Assembly: GCF_042477335.2 (NCBI RefSeq) | Contig: NC_091255.1 | Location: forward strand, 38,480,501 to 38,544,500 | Reading direction: 5' to 3' | DNA length: 64,000 bases | Source of the DNA: Ovis canadensis | Lineage: Eukaryota; Chordata; Mammalia; Artiodactyla; Bovidae | In this document: in pieces, positions 12,151-24,204 of the stretch | How positions within the stretch are numbered: the stretch's first letter is position 1 | Layout of the letters: every line of letters starts with the position of its first letter | Program-made: the position numbers and the translations under genes | The notes under the pieces: generated by a model | What the model was told of the DNA's origin: nothing | Database searches by the model: none | What the model saw: the letters and a program-made list of their open reading frames with translations, nothing else

Positions 12151-12269
12151 AAGCACTGCTGGTTCTTGCTTGGGGAAGAACCTGAGCCTTTGGCGCACCT
12201 GCTTCTCTGGGGTCTGGGAAGACTCTGGAGGAAGCCACCTTTCAGAGAGGACCTTTCCCCATGTTGTGG

Positions 12270-13150
12270 CCTGTGATTATCAAGTTAGCTCAGGCAGAAG
12301 CATCCTGTTCAACTGACAGGGCCTGAAAGAGCGGGCAGCCGCACCCCAGTGAGCCATCTCAGGCCGGTTTCTGCTCCTTCCTGGCAGCTCTGCGGGAGAC
12401 TTGTTAGAAAGCAGACAGATGCTCTCTCTTTCCTGGTCCTGCAACACCACTGGGAGACTGAGGGCCACTGGTGGAGCAGCTCTATACAGTGGGCTCATCT
12501 AGACCAAGAACCCCAAGCCTGGGAGAGGCCACCAAATACCAAGCTGTCCAAAATACCTGTCCCGGGCATGTGTTAGGAAAGCAGCCTCTGAGAGAGGGCC
12601 AGAGGGCTCTGCACCTCTCATTCCAGGAAGAGGACATCTGGGAGGACAGGAGCAGGTGTGCCCGGCCCATCCCACAAGGCTGCGGTGGCTTGTGGCCCAG
12701 AAGACAGGACAGAACAGCAATCCCCCCTCCCCACTTTGGTACTAAAGAGAAGGATCTGCGACTTGGATGCACCTCTGTCTGCCCCAAGGGACCCGCAGCA
12801 CGTTCAGGGCGGAATCCTGTCTCTGGATGCCCGGCAGTTTTCTGGCGCCAGTTCCTGTGGCTGAAACTCAGGGTCTTATCTTTGTTGGCTGGGCTGGGAC
12901 CCAGGCCCATCACTGCTGCCTTGGCCTCCTCTCCACTCCTGCTGATGCTGAATCCTCCCTGTGTCTTCACTGCATCTTCCACCTGGACCCTGGTGGGGGC
13001 TGTCTGCCTCTTGCCCTCTGATGGGTGGGCACCTCCCCCTCCCCCTGGCCGGCCTCATGGCCCCTGAGACAGTGTCTGTACACCAGGCGGTCAAGGGAGC
13101 TCAGGGGAGCAAGCCAGTCCTGCCACAGCCCATCCAGGGCCTTCCTAGCT
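12270..13150. other. GC-rich intergenic block, open on both strands
   Basis: GC content is above its surroundings, and long frames overlap on both strands (for example 12471-13067 + and 12482-12982 -). The translations are Pro/Ser/Arg-rich and match no family I know. It could be a lncRNA exon or distal regulatory DNA, but nothing here proves either. Confidence 0.3.
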
Positions 13151-13794
13151 GGGCAGTGGGGCAGTGCCCCTTTAATCCTGTGTATTATAATTTTGGAGAG
13201 ATGATCTAGATAAGGGGAAGCAGGGCTGTTTGTTTAATAGTCTCTGCCTCCAGCCTGTTTCCTCTTTTCTCTCTGCTTCAACTCCCCATATCACTCAGGT
13301 CAGAAAGAATGAGATTTTCTTTAACTTTACTCCCACCTGTTCGGAATTCCTTTATTTAAAGCTCTAGGAGCTGGCTGGCTGGCCTTACCCTCAGGGTATT
13401 AAGTGGAAACTGGGGGATTTAGAACATCAGTCCTTTCCCAGAAACAGCCTGCTCTCAACCCTCCTGTTTACTGCGCCCAGCTCACTGTTCTGAAGCTCCA
13501 GGAAGCTTTCTCTTTGCCTCCCTGCCCAAACAGTCCTCACACATTTCCTCCCCATGGAACCAGCCTTTTGGCTTCCCCAGGTGGGCTAACACCTTGAGTC
13601 TACCAGGAAGCAGGTTGTGGATGCAGAAGGACAAAAGAGGACATTAATTTAAACATTTTTTAATTTATTGTTTTTTATTGTTTCAGTCAAGTTTTATTTT
13701 TCAACAAAATACAAAATAGTATTTCTCCAATGAACACTGGAATTTAGAGCCTGTACGATTTTACAGATTATAACTAGATTTCTTTTTTCTCCGA
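13151..13794. other. Intergenic DNA, no clear feature
   Basis: Apparently unique. The AT-rich end (13645-13794) may be old L1 sequence. Confidence 0.4.
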
Positions 13795-13915
13795 ATCCTT
13801 TTTAATTTTTTTAACTTTTTGTGTTAGGGTATAGCCGATTAACATTGTTGTGATAGTTTCAGGTGAACAGCAAAGGGACTCAGCCATACATATATATGTG
13901 TCCATTCTCTCCCAG
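13795..13915 (-). repeat. Antisense L1 3'-end fragment
   Basis: It reads as the L1 3' end on the reverse strand (AACATTGTTGTGATAGTTTC, AGGTGAACAGCAAAGGGACT). Confidence 0.7.
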
Positions 13916-13982
13916 AGAGAAAAGCACAGAAATATTTTAAGTCTTGTTCCTATTACACAAGAAAAGGAGACTCTTTTCCACC

Positions 13983-14024
13983 AACACACACACACACACA
14001 CACAAACATATGCACACACACACC
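13983..14024. repeat. (CA)n microsatellite
   Basis: Interrupted CA repeat. Confidence 0.9.
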
Positions 14025-14840
14025 TACCTGTTCTCTGTCTGGCTGAAGCCTCTGGGGTTCTTAAAGACCAAGACAAAAAAACTCGAATAGCGTTGCCAAG
14101 GAAAACCTCAATCCTTTAGTGGGGACAAGAAGAGGGGGCTTCTCTGCTCCTGGCAATGGTGTGTTTCTCAGTCTGGGTACGATTAATAAAAAGTATAAAA
14201 AGGAGTCCGTGGCAGGACTCTCCCCTGGGTACCATGCAGTCTCCTGCCTGCCACCAAGTTTCTGCTCAAAGACCATGGCTTTATCTGCAGGGCCCTGCTT
14301 CTCCTGTCCCTCCCAGGCCTGAGGACCATGCTCCTCCTTCTGCCTGTCTCCACCCTGGCTTGGATCCTTCCTCCAGCTGTGCGCTCCCCTCTACTTTTGT
14401 TTCTCTTGGTGACTGATGGCTGGCCTTTGCTCATTTCCCGGGTCCAGCCCCCTCGACCTGGTCCAGCCTGGATTCATCAATGGGGACATCTGCATGCTTC
14501 TCCAGGCCCAGCCTTTCTCGTCCATTCTGATTATTCTGCTTTGACAAGAGCCATCTCGGCTTGTCCACATTCCAAGCATTGCCTGGAATTTTATCGCCAA
14601 CCCAGGCTAAGTGACAGCCAGAAAAAAGGGAAGGAAGGGGAGCCATGTGGCAGTGACGTGTCAGCTGTATTGTTCTGAATAAGACAGTCCTGAGTCTGAG
14701 TATCTTTTTAAAAAAACATACCTTCACTCTGGGAAAATAGGCAGCAAACCTCAAACAGTGGTTGCCTAGGGATTTGGGAAGGAGAAGGCAAAGGTGGGTT
14801 TGGGAGGAGTTGGTATGCTTGTTAGAGAGACCTTCAGCTT
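14025..14840. other. Intergenic DNA, no clear feature
   Basis: Moderately GC-rich, with short frames on both strands and no recognisable protein. I see no named repeat. Confidence 0.4.
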
Positions 14841-14936
14841 CTTCTGTAATGTTTTAGTCTTTTTTTTTTTTTTTAAAGAAGGAAGTATTCACACATTATT
14901 TGGGAAAGTTAAAGATAACAAATCATAAGCTTAGTA

Positions 14937-15031
14937 ATTAAAATTTTTATTAAAATATAGTTGATTTACCCAATATTAGTTTCAGGTGTACAGCACATTG
15001 ATTCAGTTTTATATATATACATACATATATA

Positions 15032-15076
<45 letters not shown>

Positions 15077-15705
15077 TCCTTTCAGATTCTTTTCCAAGGT
15101 TTTACAAAATATTGAGTATAATTCCCTGTGCTATAATGTAGGTCTTTATTCACCTATTTTATATACAGTAGTATAAGTATATTAATTCCAACCTCCTGAT
15201 TTATACCCCGCCCCCCGCTCCCTTTCCCATTTGTAACCATGTTTGTTTTCTATTGCCTGTAAGTCTGTTTCATAAATAAGTTCATTTGTATCATTTTTTT
15301 TCAGACTCCACATATAAAAAATATCATATGATATTTTCCTTTCTCTGCCTGGCTTACTTCACTTAGTATAATAATCTCTACATCTATCCATTTTGCTGCA
15401 AATGATATTATTTTTTTTATGGCTGAGTAGTATTCCATTGTGGGCTTCCCTGGTGGCTCAGTGGTAAAGAATCTGCCTGCCTATGCAGGATATGCAGGTT
15501 TGATTCCTGGGTCAGGAAGATCCCTGGAGTAGGAAATGGCAACCCACCCCAGTATTCTTGCCTGGAAAATCCTATGGACAAAGGAGCCTGATGGGCTGTA
15601 GTCCATGATCTTGCAAAGGAAACAACAACAGTATCCCATTGTATTAATACACATTCCACATCTTCTTTATCCATTCATCTGTTGATGTACATTTAGAAAT
15701 TTAAA
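14937..15705 (-). repeat. Antisense L1 3' end with a nested SINE and (TG)n(TA)n
   Basis: The antisense L1 3' end runs 14937-15441 and resumes at 15643 (GTATTAATACACATTCCACA.., TCTTTATCCATTCATCTG). A TG/TA microsatellite lies at 15008-15072. The L1 is split by a Bov-tA SINE. Confidence 0.85.
15442..15629 (+). repeat. Bov-tA SINE nested in L1
   Basis: Forward Bov-tA with a 13-bp target duplication (15429-15441 and 15630-15642, one mismatch). Confidence 0.9.
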
Positions 15706-16820
15706 AATAATAAACAGAAAGCTTAGTAAATTTTTTTGAAAAATAGAAAATTAATAAAAGCCACAGAATCTATGCATATAACACAATGCATGAATGTTGG
15801 TGTATAGACTAAAGATAATGCACTGTCTGATGTGATCTGCTCACAGGCTAATCTTGTCTGCCCTGAACCAGAAATCATGTCCTGATCAGAAATCATGTCC
15901 TGATCCCCTCTGCATTTCTAGCAAGAACTATGGACACTAGGGTACATTGGCCCTGAGAACCATTTGCTGAGCCGTAGGCAAGGAACCATCACTTTTCTTA
16001 GAGGTGGTGATCTGATGAATGTGGAGCAAGGAAGGGGCGACTGGGCTGAAGTGAAGACAGAGAACTGGGCTCTCTCTGTGATCCTGTTCTTTCTGGACAT
16101 GTATGGCAGGTGTTGGGGTGCTTATTTCTTGCCCCCGGGCTTCCTGTAAGCTGCCTTCCCCACGTGACTGCAGGAAACGCATCAGCAAACAGTCTTCTTC
16201 AAAGTCTCCCTGTGTGATGGAGAGTGGGCATCGCTGTCAGTCACGGAGGAGGAAGTGTGTTCCTGGGAGCCGCCGAGTTCCACCCCATAGCCTGGCGAGC
16301 TCTAGCAATCTGCGTGTGGATTTCGCCTTGCTCCAGAGTGTGCCCAGATTGGGGGTGGGGGCAGTCACCCCCTCCTCTGAAACTGCTGTTCCTTTCCATT
16401 TGTTGTCACAGATGCCAACACAATTCTTGCTGCATTAATTTGGCTGGGAAAGTGAGGAGATGGCAGCAGCATTAATTAAAAATGATATGCCACCCAGGAG
16501 ATCGCTTGAGATCACTCCTTCTCTTCGTATTCCTCTCCTTCCAACATAAAGCTGACGCTCTAGAGGTGCCAGAGAGGGGAAAACATGATGTTCAGTAGAA
16601 AGACGACAGAAGAGTGAGAGATTTTAGAGAGGGGGCTTCGAATGTGATGAGAAACCTCAATCTCAGAGGCATCTGTAAGGCAGATTGTTGAAGGCACAAA
16701 AGAGAGGAGCAAAACAAAACAAAAGAAACTGGGGAAATAATTGGATTCCTGAAGCTAGAAGGACAATGGGAGGACTCAGAGAAAGTGATATAAACGGATA
16801 CCTTTAAAAATAATAAAGAG
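15706..16820. other. Intergenic DNA with an 18-bp tandem copy and a conserved-looking TAAT-rich patch
   Basis: 15869-15904 is an exact 18-bp tandem duplication. 16430-16500 is rich in TTAATT/TAAT homeodomain-type words. No coding sequence recognised. Confidence 0.4.
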
Positions 16821-16985
16821 AAGTCCAGTGGTTAAGACTTTGCCTTCCAATGCAGGGGTGCAGGTTCCATCCCTGATCAGGGAGCTAAGCTCCCACCTGC
16901 TTCACAGCCAAAAAATTAAGAACATAAATAAAACAGAAGCAATATTGTAACAAATTCAATAAAGACTTTAAAAATGACCCACATC
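16821..16985 (+). repeat. Truncated CHR SINE
   Basis: AAGTCCAGTGGTTAAGACTT head without its first bases, GATCAGGGAGCTAAGCTCCC core, and a diverged A-rich tail. Confidence 0.65.
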
Positions 16986-17549
16986 AAAAAATCTTTAAAA
17001 GAAAAAAGAAATCATTTAACATATTATCTGCAGTCAGGTATTTAAAAAATAGTAATAATAAAGAGAAGTTAGTACCATCCTTCAAGAAAAGAGTCGAAGT
17101 CTCTTTGGAGAAGTGGCTGAGTCCAGGGTTGGGGAAGGAAATATATAAGTTCATAAGAAGGTCTTAAGGGGCTGAAAAGTAGGGAAGTATTCAAAACAAC
17201 CAAAAATTCCAGCGGCAGCGTGTATGTCCAATATACCCAAGAGCCAACTTGAAAGAGCTCCCGTGGGCAAAGCTGGGGCAATCTAATCAAGAAAATGAAT
17301 AATTGTAGTTTCAGATTATAGCCTTAGGTATAAATATCCATTAAGTTCAAACTGATGTAAATAAATGATTGAATACTAAAAAAATTAATAGCGGAGGAGA
17401 AAAGACACATCTCTCATACAGAAGAATTCCAAATAATTTATGTATGTGCACCCCATTCATGGGGTGAAGAGTAAACCCCCATTCCTTTCACATGACCTAC
17501 TTAGTGACTTCTTTCTGAAGAGAATGATATGAAGAGAGAGAAAAGTCTG

Positions 17550-17960
17550 ACAAAGGTTCCCTCAGCAGCGGCGATCAAGTCAATGTCATTATAGTTAAAT
17601 CATAGTTAATAGCTTGGCTCCTTGATACGATGAGAATGATACTTTTCCTCGGGGACCTTCCTCCCCAACACCCCTAACTCCAGTCTAACCATGAGGGACA
17701 TCGTCAGACAAACCCAAGGAGAAGAACATTCCACAGAATATCTGTCCCAAACTCCTCCAAGTCTCTCAAGGTCGTCCAAGATGATGAACGTCTGAGAAAG
17801 TGGCACAGACCAGGGAAGCCTAAACAGGCGTGATGACGGAATGTCATGTGATACCCTGGATGCGATTCTAGAACAGAAAAAAGGACATTAGGGGGAAAAC
17901 TGAAGAAATCAAAATCAAGAATGGGCTTTAGTTAAAAACAAGGTATTGGTACCATTGCTT
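17550..17960 (+). repeat. Ancient interspersed repeat, class uncertain (L1 3'-UTR-like)
   Basis: Phrases such as GGCTCCTTGATACGATGAGA, ACAAACCCAAGGAGAAGAAC and AGAAAAAAGGACATTAGGGG match an old dispersed mammalian repeat I remember, but I am not sure of its name. There are no intact frames. Confidence 0.45.
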
Positions 17961-18302
17961 AGAACCATCAGCGACCACTACGATGTGAAACTGGGTCCAG
18001 ACTGAGAAGAAAACTCTTCCGAGTGCCATCCAAGCCCTGAGGTTTCACAACCACTTCCGTAACCATGCTTATGTTGTAAAAAATTATGGTGGCTGCAAGC
18101 TGTGGTTTTTAAATTTAATGCCATTCTAAATGCCTATAATTTCAGGTAGTCTCCTTTGGAAGTGAAAGCAATATTTTCAGCACGCCAATTTATTTGTTCT
18201 AGGCTTGTTGACAGAGTAGGATGACTGAACTGTAGCAGGAGACAAGCAAACGTGGGGAAGGATTCGTGGAGTTGACACATGTATTATTCAAAATTAAACA
18301 GT

Positions 18303-18449
18303 CCTCATAAACTCACATATCTCCTGCTGCACCCTACAAAGTGTGTTTTTTCTTTTCCTGACTAACGTTTTCCTCTTCAAGCTGATGTTAGTCAGGAAAA
18401 GAAAAAACACACTTTGTAGGGTGCAGCAGGAGACATATGAGTTATGAGG
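18303..18449. repeat. Near-perfect inverted repeat (hairpin), 64/63-bp arms
   Basis: The left arm 18303-18366 is the reverse complement of the right arm 18387-18449, apart from one single-base indel and two transitions near the outer ends. The inner 47 bp match exactly. The loop is 20 nt (18367-18386). The right arm abuts a BOV-A2 SINE dimer. It does not match any SINE or LINE I know. Confidence 0.95.
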
Positions 18450-18745
18450 GCTTCCCTGATAGCTCAGTTGATAAAGAATCTGCCTGCAATGCAGGAGACC
18501 CTGGTTCGATTCCTGGGTCAGGAAGATCCCCTGGAGAAGGGATAGGCTACCCACTCCAGTATTCTTGGGCTTCCCTTGTGACTCAGCTGGTAAAGAATCT
18601 ACTTGCAATGCAGGAGACCTGGGTTGGGAAGATCCCCTGAAGAAGGGAAAGGCTACCCACTCCAGTATTTTGGCCTGGAGAATTCCATGGACTGTGTAGC
18701 CCATGGGGTTGCAGAGAATCAGACATGACTGAGCGACTTTCACTT
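18450..18745 (+). repeat. BOV-A2-type SINE dimer
   Basis: Two tandem forward heads (18450 and about 18568) with one shared 3' end (AGACATGACTGAGCGACTTT). It directly follows the palindrome's right arm. Confidence 0.9.
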
Positions 18746-20412
18746 TCCCTTCATGTTGAACTATTGACTATAAAGTTATTTTCATTTCATTATTATGCCT
18801 GGATTTCAGGGGACTTTCTAATAAATTCAGTCCTTATCAGTTAGAAGCCACCCTCCATTTCACAGGTTGTCTCCTGCATGGCCTTTTGTTTCCTAATCAA
18901 AACCATAACTTCTAAACAAAGTGAGAGGAAAGGATTTACCCACTCTGTGCATGAGCAAATCAGAAGCAAGCTGGGACTGCCACCTCTTTATTTGCCATGC
19001 TCACCAATTAGAAGGTGTCACTCTCTTGGTAATAAAGCATATCCTCAGCCCTCTGGGTTCTCACTCTGGCCTCTTTTGACCTGGCTCTTTGTTTCATTTG
19101 CTAGCTGACATCACTCTGGTCTCAGACTCCAAAACCATCCAGGGCTCCACTTAGGTCAAAGCCCTTCGCTGTTGGAGGGAAAACGTCGAACCCTTCCATC
19201 CTTTATTCCTAGATCACTGTCGCTGGAGCTGGTCACACGGTCAATGCCACATACACAGCTAATTCTGGAAACCTCTTAAAAGAGTCACTGCGCAAAGGGC
19301 AGCTGATCACACAAGGGCTATGCCCTGGGGAATGTTCATTCACCAGAAGCGAGAGGCAGGACCAGAAAGAAACAGTGGAGCAAGAATATATTATCATATT
19401 AGTTCAACTGCTCAGGTAATTGACTGAATAAACTGGATTACGGCCACAATGCCTGTGTTCCCCGTGCATCCGTACACAGAACTAGTGAGGAATTCAGGAA
19501 GACTTAAATATCATTAGAGGGCATGAACGTGCTTTGAAAACAGCACGTTGCTTGTTGCCAGAACCGATTTGACTTCTGATCCAGCCCTTATGTTTTCCTG
19601 TAACTGAAAGATTTGGCAGCATGAGAAAAATGAATGCTTTTATTGAACTTCTGAGTTTCCGATATTTTATCGTTTACGGTCTCATTTGATCCTCATGACC
19701 CTGTGTTGTAAGAAAGGTGAGAATTACCTTCCCTATTTTACTGCAGAAGAAACTGTGCCCCAAGAGGTCGTGTACTAGTCCCTGAACTGGTAAATAGTAA
19801 CCCGAGGACCGGCATTTAGGTCTTCTGAACTTAGTTCTTAGGGTTTTTGTTCTTTACTAATGGTTTTATTTTTCTTCTGGGGTCTGAATTCACTTAACTG
19901 TCTGACGAAGTGTCTCCTAAAAATAGCGCACTTGCGTGCACATACAATTTTGCTATAATTTCAAGAGGTTCCTCACCACCCCAGGTGGAGAATCACTGTC
20001 CTACCCTGTGTAGTCTCCACAAAAATGACAGAGCAAAAAACCAGAAAATTCTGAGATAGGACAATAAGCAACTTGAAGATCAGAAACCAGGTCAAATTCA
20101 TAAGTCCTTTTGCCAAATTTTCTTTCTCCTCCTGGAATATATTATCTCTCAGAGGGACTAGCATGTCTTGAAATTAAACATGTTAAAAAATACCCTGGGG
20201 GCATATATGTAGAAATGGGAAGATATTGATGGAAAATAAAAACCTGAGAAGATCCTGAACTGAAACAATAGAGGGAAGGGTAAAATGAAAGGGAATAAAA
20301 AATAATGGTCAATTATGCATTTTTAAACAGGAACATTGTGCAATAAGCATGTTGTGCCTGCTTGTGAAATCCACTGCTGTGAGTAGAGCTCTGCTGGAAG
20401 TAACAGAGGACA
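18746..20412. other. Intergenic DNA with an antisense MIR fragment
   Basis: 19655-19830 resembles an antisense MIR SINE (TTTGATCCTCATGACCCTG.., AGAAGAAACTGTGCCCCAAG). The rest appears unique, and I see no gene. Confidence 0.5.
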
Positions 20413-20637
20413 TTGTTGTTGTTCAGTCACTCAGCCATGTCTGACTCTTTTGCAACTCCACAGACTGTAGCCTACCAGGCTCCTCTGTCCATGGGATTCT
20501 TGTCCAGGCAAGAATACTGGAGTGGGTTGCCATTTGCTTCTTCAGGGGACCTTCCTGACCCAGGGATCAAACCTGTGTCTCCTAGATCTCTTGCATTGGC
20601 AGGCAGATGCTTTACCACTAAGACACCTGGGAAGCCC
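20413..20637 (-). repeat. Bov-tA SINE
   Basis: Reverse copy from GTTGTTGTTCAGTCACTCAG to AAGACACCTGGGAAGCCC. Confidence 0.9.
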
Positions 20638-23036
20638 TCTGGTCCGACTGCCTGGTGCTAAACGAACTCTCTGCTTCACTCTTGACATGCAATTTCAGAG
20701 TCTGTGCTTGTTCTAGAAAGCCTGAGCACAACTCCAGTGTTGAGTGTCTTGGGATTACCCTGGTCCCAGTTTCTCTCTTTGATCTGTGCTGTCTACAACC
20801 CGGGAGCTGCCTCTGTCACCATACCAATACTATCAAGACCTTGTTCTTCAAGGTGACTTTCTCCTATACAAGGCTTTGGAGGGAATTCATCTCCACTCCC
20901 TAATCTTGGGCTTCTGGGAGATGGAGCTGGGAGCTGGGAAGTGAGGATAAAATGAACAAGCACCATCAGGTGCTGAGCCAGGACTTGAAAAATAATTAGA
21001 AAACCAGACCCTCAAGCAAAGGTCGAAAAATAGTTATCAGGCTCGCTGGCCAACTGTCCCCAGAAATTCCCTTGCCAAATGTCTCAGGCCAGCCCTCCCT
21101 CCTTCAGTTGCTCCCTGGCTCCCACAGGACCCACCTCCACACTCATCATATCTGCAGATGGGGTTATTCAATGTCTTGATCGAGACAGAGTGTGTTAGAA
21201 TGGACCTCTGTCTACAGAAGTCACTCCAGGATCAAGTCCGTAATTTTGAAAATTGACAGGAGTTAACAATAACAAAATTGGTCCTTTCAGCCCAGTTATC
21301 TCAGTTATTTAAATAATGGCACCTGTCGATTTGGTGATTCACCCTTAGTTTGGCACTCACCCAACAGATGGTCCATCCAGATACCGTCTACATCCTGACA
21401 CAGAATCAAGAATTGCTGTTTGTTCATTCGGCTGTATTAATGACCAATTTGTGCCTAGTCAGTTGGATTAGATCAGTGGGTTAGATCCAATTAGTTAATT
21501 CAAAAATGTTTTCCCTTGAAAAGAAAAAGCCACGCCAACCATTTTTAGTGGGTATTTTTTTTTAATCACATGTACTTATTCTACTGAAAATATCCCTGTC
21601 TATGGCAGGTTTAACTTCCCAGGAGTCAGAAACAGAATTCAAGATGACCCACGTGACAACAGACACAAAAGATGTGATCTAAAGGTAGGACACGGAAGCA
21701 TGAAAAACAGTTTGTACTGACATAAAACACAGGTTGATGAGAAGCCTATGCCAGGAAAATATAACATCTATGTTTAATGCGCTCGTAACAGGCCTCCTAG
21801 TTTTATAGGGAAATATACTTTTGTAGGTTAATTCATGGTGGTTTTGAATAAAACATCAATAAATTGCAACTGAAGAGAAAAACGGAACAGTGATGCACAG
21901 AATCTACACATGAGTATCTGAGAGAGGCTGTAACATGATTACCTTTGGCATTCGCTTGGCAAACTCTTCATTATCACTCTTCGCAGGAAGTGCTAACCCA
22001 GCGTGCATTTCTCCGAGCTGTAAATCAGTGACGTCTTTCACTAGAAAGCACATAATGACCAATGACGTCGGTGTCCCTTGCAATTCTCACCCTCTTCCTT
22101 TTATAAATGTTTCAGTTTGGGGCCATAAAACTGTATAATTGGAACAGAATTCTAAATCCATGTCTACAGAAAGTAACAGAACTATGCAAGCCATCCAGAC
22201 TGTCACCTCTCACTGAGCTGTTAGGCAAATAGGATTTATTTCTTGTACTAATTCCAACTATAGTTAATCCCTGCTGGCTTTTTGGAGCTTTGTATGTGGA
22301 AGGGCTTTCTGAGGCTATGCCTGGTCTCAGCAGGAAAGGGTTCCATAATTGATTAGTGATGTCTGCCATGGGCACAGAGGGAGGGTGTCATCTCAGAGAT
22401 CACTGTCGTAGCCTGTGATCACTGTCATAGCCAGTCACTACCATAAGGAGTGACTGGATGCAATGCTATGCAGAGAAATCACATTCCATAGATCCAGCTA
22501 CAAGCGCCCTTTGAAAATGGCTCAGTATATGTTTACCAAGGAAATACATGACTAAAATGAGTTGCTTTGTGACTCAAACAATACAGAATGGCTTTGTATA
22601 CATGAAAAGGGGGAAATCTCAAACTACTCTCAATCATTTAGTGCTGTAATCTGATCTTATTCTTAAGAGTCACAATAGCCAGACTGATTCTGACTGTAGA
22701 GTTCTACATTTGGGGCTTAAAAGTGGAAAAGTGTATGCATACTCACCTATCTTTGCTAATAATTTTGCAACAAATGTGGAGAAAACCACATTGGATAGCC
22801 CTACATAATCACAGTGGGAAAGCAGCCCCTTAAGGAAAGCCTCTTCTCAAGCAGTGTTAAGACATTGAGTTCACAAGCAGCTCATACATTAGACTCTTCA
22901 ATTGTGTTTCCAGAACATCTCCGACGTTGCTTTGAACCTGCTAAGGCACCCTCCTGGCTGTGCAGCTCACGACCTAACTAAAAGAGTCTGTGTCCTAGCG
23001 AGTTGCTGGACACTTAGCTAAGGAAGAAACATTTCT
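20638..23036. other. Repeat-poor intergenic DNA
   Basis: The longest upstream part without an obvious repeat. Short direct and inverted repeats lie at 22399-22457. 21280-21500 is rich in TAAT/ATTA words. No gene recognised. Confidence 0.45.
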
Positions 23037-23222
23037 TTGTTGTTGTTTAGTCACTAAGGGTCTAGCTCTGCTGGGACTCCAGGGACGGTAGCCTGCCAAA
23101 CTCCTCTGTCCATGGGATTTTCCAGGCAAAAATATTGCAGTGGGTTGCCATTTCCTCCTCCAGGGGATCTTTCCGACCCAGGGATCAAACCTGCCTCTCT
23201 AGTGTCTCCTGCATTGGCAGGC
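23037..23222 (-). repeat. Bov-tA SINE
   Basis: Reverse, somewhat diverged: TTGTTGTTTAGTCACTAAGG to CCTGCATTGGCAGGCAGATT. The head is missing. Confidence 0.85.
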
Positions 23223-23719
23223 AGATTGGGACAATAAGTAATAAAGATTGAATAAATGAATGCAGATGTGAGTTAATCCTGAGCCAAGCTAGCCATGGGG
23301 ATAATAGTTTTTGCCCTCACTTGTCTGGGCAACTAGAAGTCTGCTTAGAAAAAAGTGTCTAGAGGCTCTGAGTTCTTGCAAATTCTGAAATGCTACAATT
23401 CCAGAGTTTTAACTATGCAGGATGCAAGCTTCCCTAACTCCACCTTTAGGTGGGGACCGCCAGGGGAAGACAGAGCACCCTTTCCCATGCTTCCTATTTG
23501 GAATCTCTCTTCTTTCACTAGAGCAATTGCTTTCAGTCTTGAAGAGGGTGTGAAAAAGAGTACTCATCTCCAACACGGCCTGAACTGCAATTCTTTAACA
23601 TCTCTCTAATGAAAGATGGCAAACCTGACTGATCTCTCTTCTTTCCTTTTTCATTTGCACACACATTTTCATCTTGTATTGTACAGCGCACATCACCCTT
23701 CCATTCATTATCTGTGTGG

Positions 23720-24110
23720 GCTGAATGGTGCCTCCCCTCCCCCACCCCCAAATTCATAAGTTGAAGTCCCCACCTGCAGGGCTTCAGAATGTGACCTTAT
23801 TTGGAGATAGGATCTTTACAGAGGTAATAAAGTTAAAATGGAGTAATTGGAGTGGGCTCTAATCCAAAATGATTGATGTCCTCATAAAAAGAGGGGAACT
23901 CAGAGACCCACACGCATACAAGAACATCATGGGTACAAGACAGCCATCTACAACCTAGAAAAGAGCCTTCCCTCACAGCTCTTAGAAGGAACCAACCCTG
24001 CCCATACCTTAATTTCAGACTTCCAGCTTCCAGGACTGTGAACTCATCATTTTCTGTTCTGCCGGCCACCCAGTTCGTGGTCTTTTGTGAAGGCATCCCC
24101 AGTAAACTCA
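23720..24110 (+). repeat. Ancient LTR/DNA-type mammalian repeat, class uncertain
   Basis: It contains AAATTCATAAGTTGAAGTCC, ATTTGGAGATAGGATCTTTA and AACCAACCCTGCCCATACCT in the order of an old mammalian repeat I recall. I cannot name the subfamily. Confidence 0.5.
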
Positions 24111-24204
24111 CACAGCAGCTCATGAAAGATAGCTTCAGACATCTAGTGGCCAGAAGTTGCAGCTCATACATTCCTGTTCAGTGTCTATGCTGTGATATGT
24201 GGGT

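Noticed and set aside
18303-18449. A microRNA precursor call for the palindrome
   Set aside because: The stem is too long and too perfect for a canonical pre-miRNA, and there is no expression evidence. Kept only as an inverted repeat.
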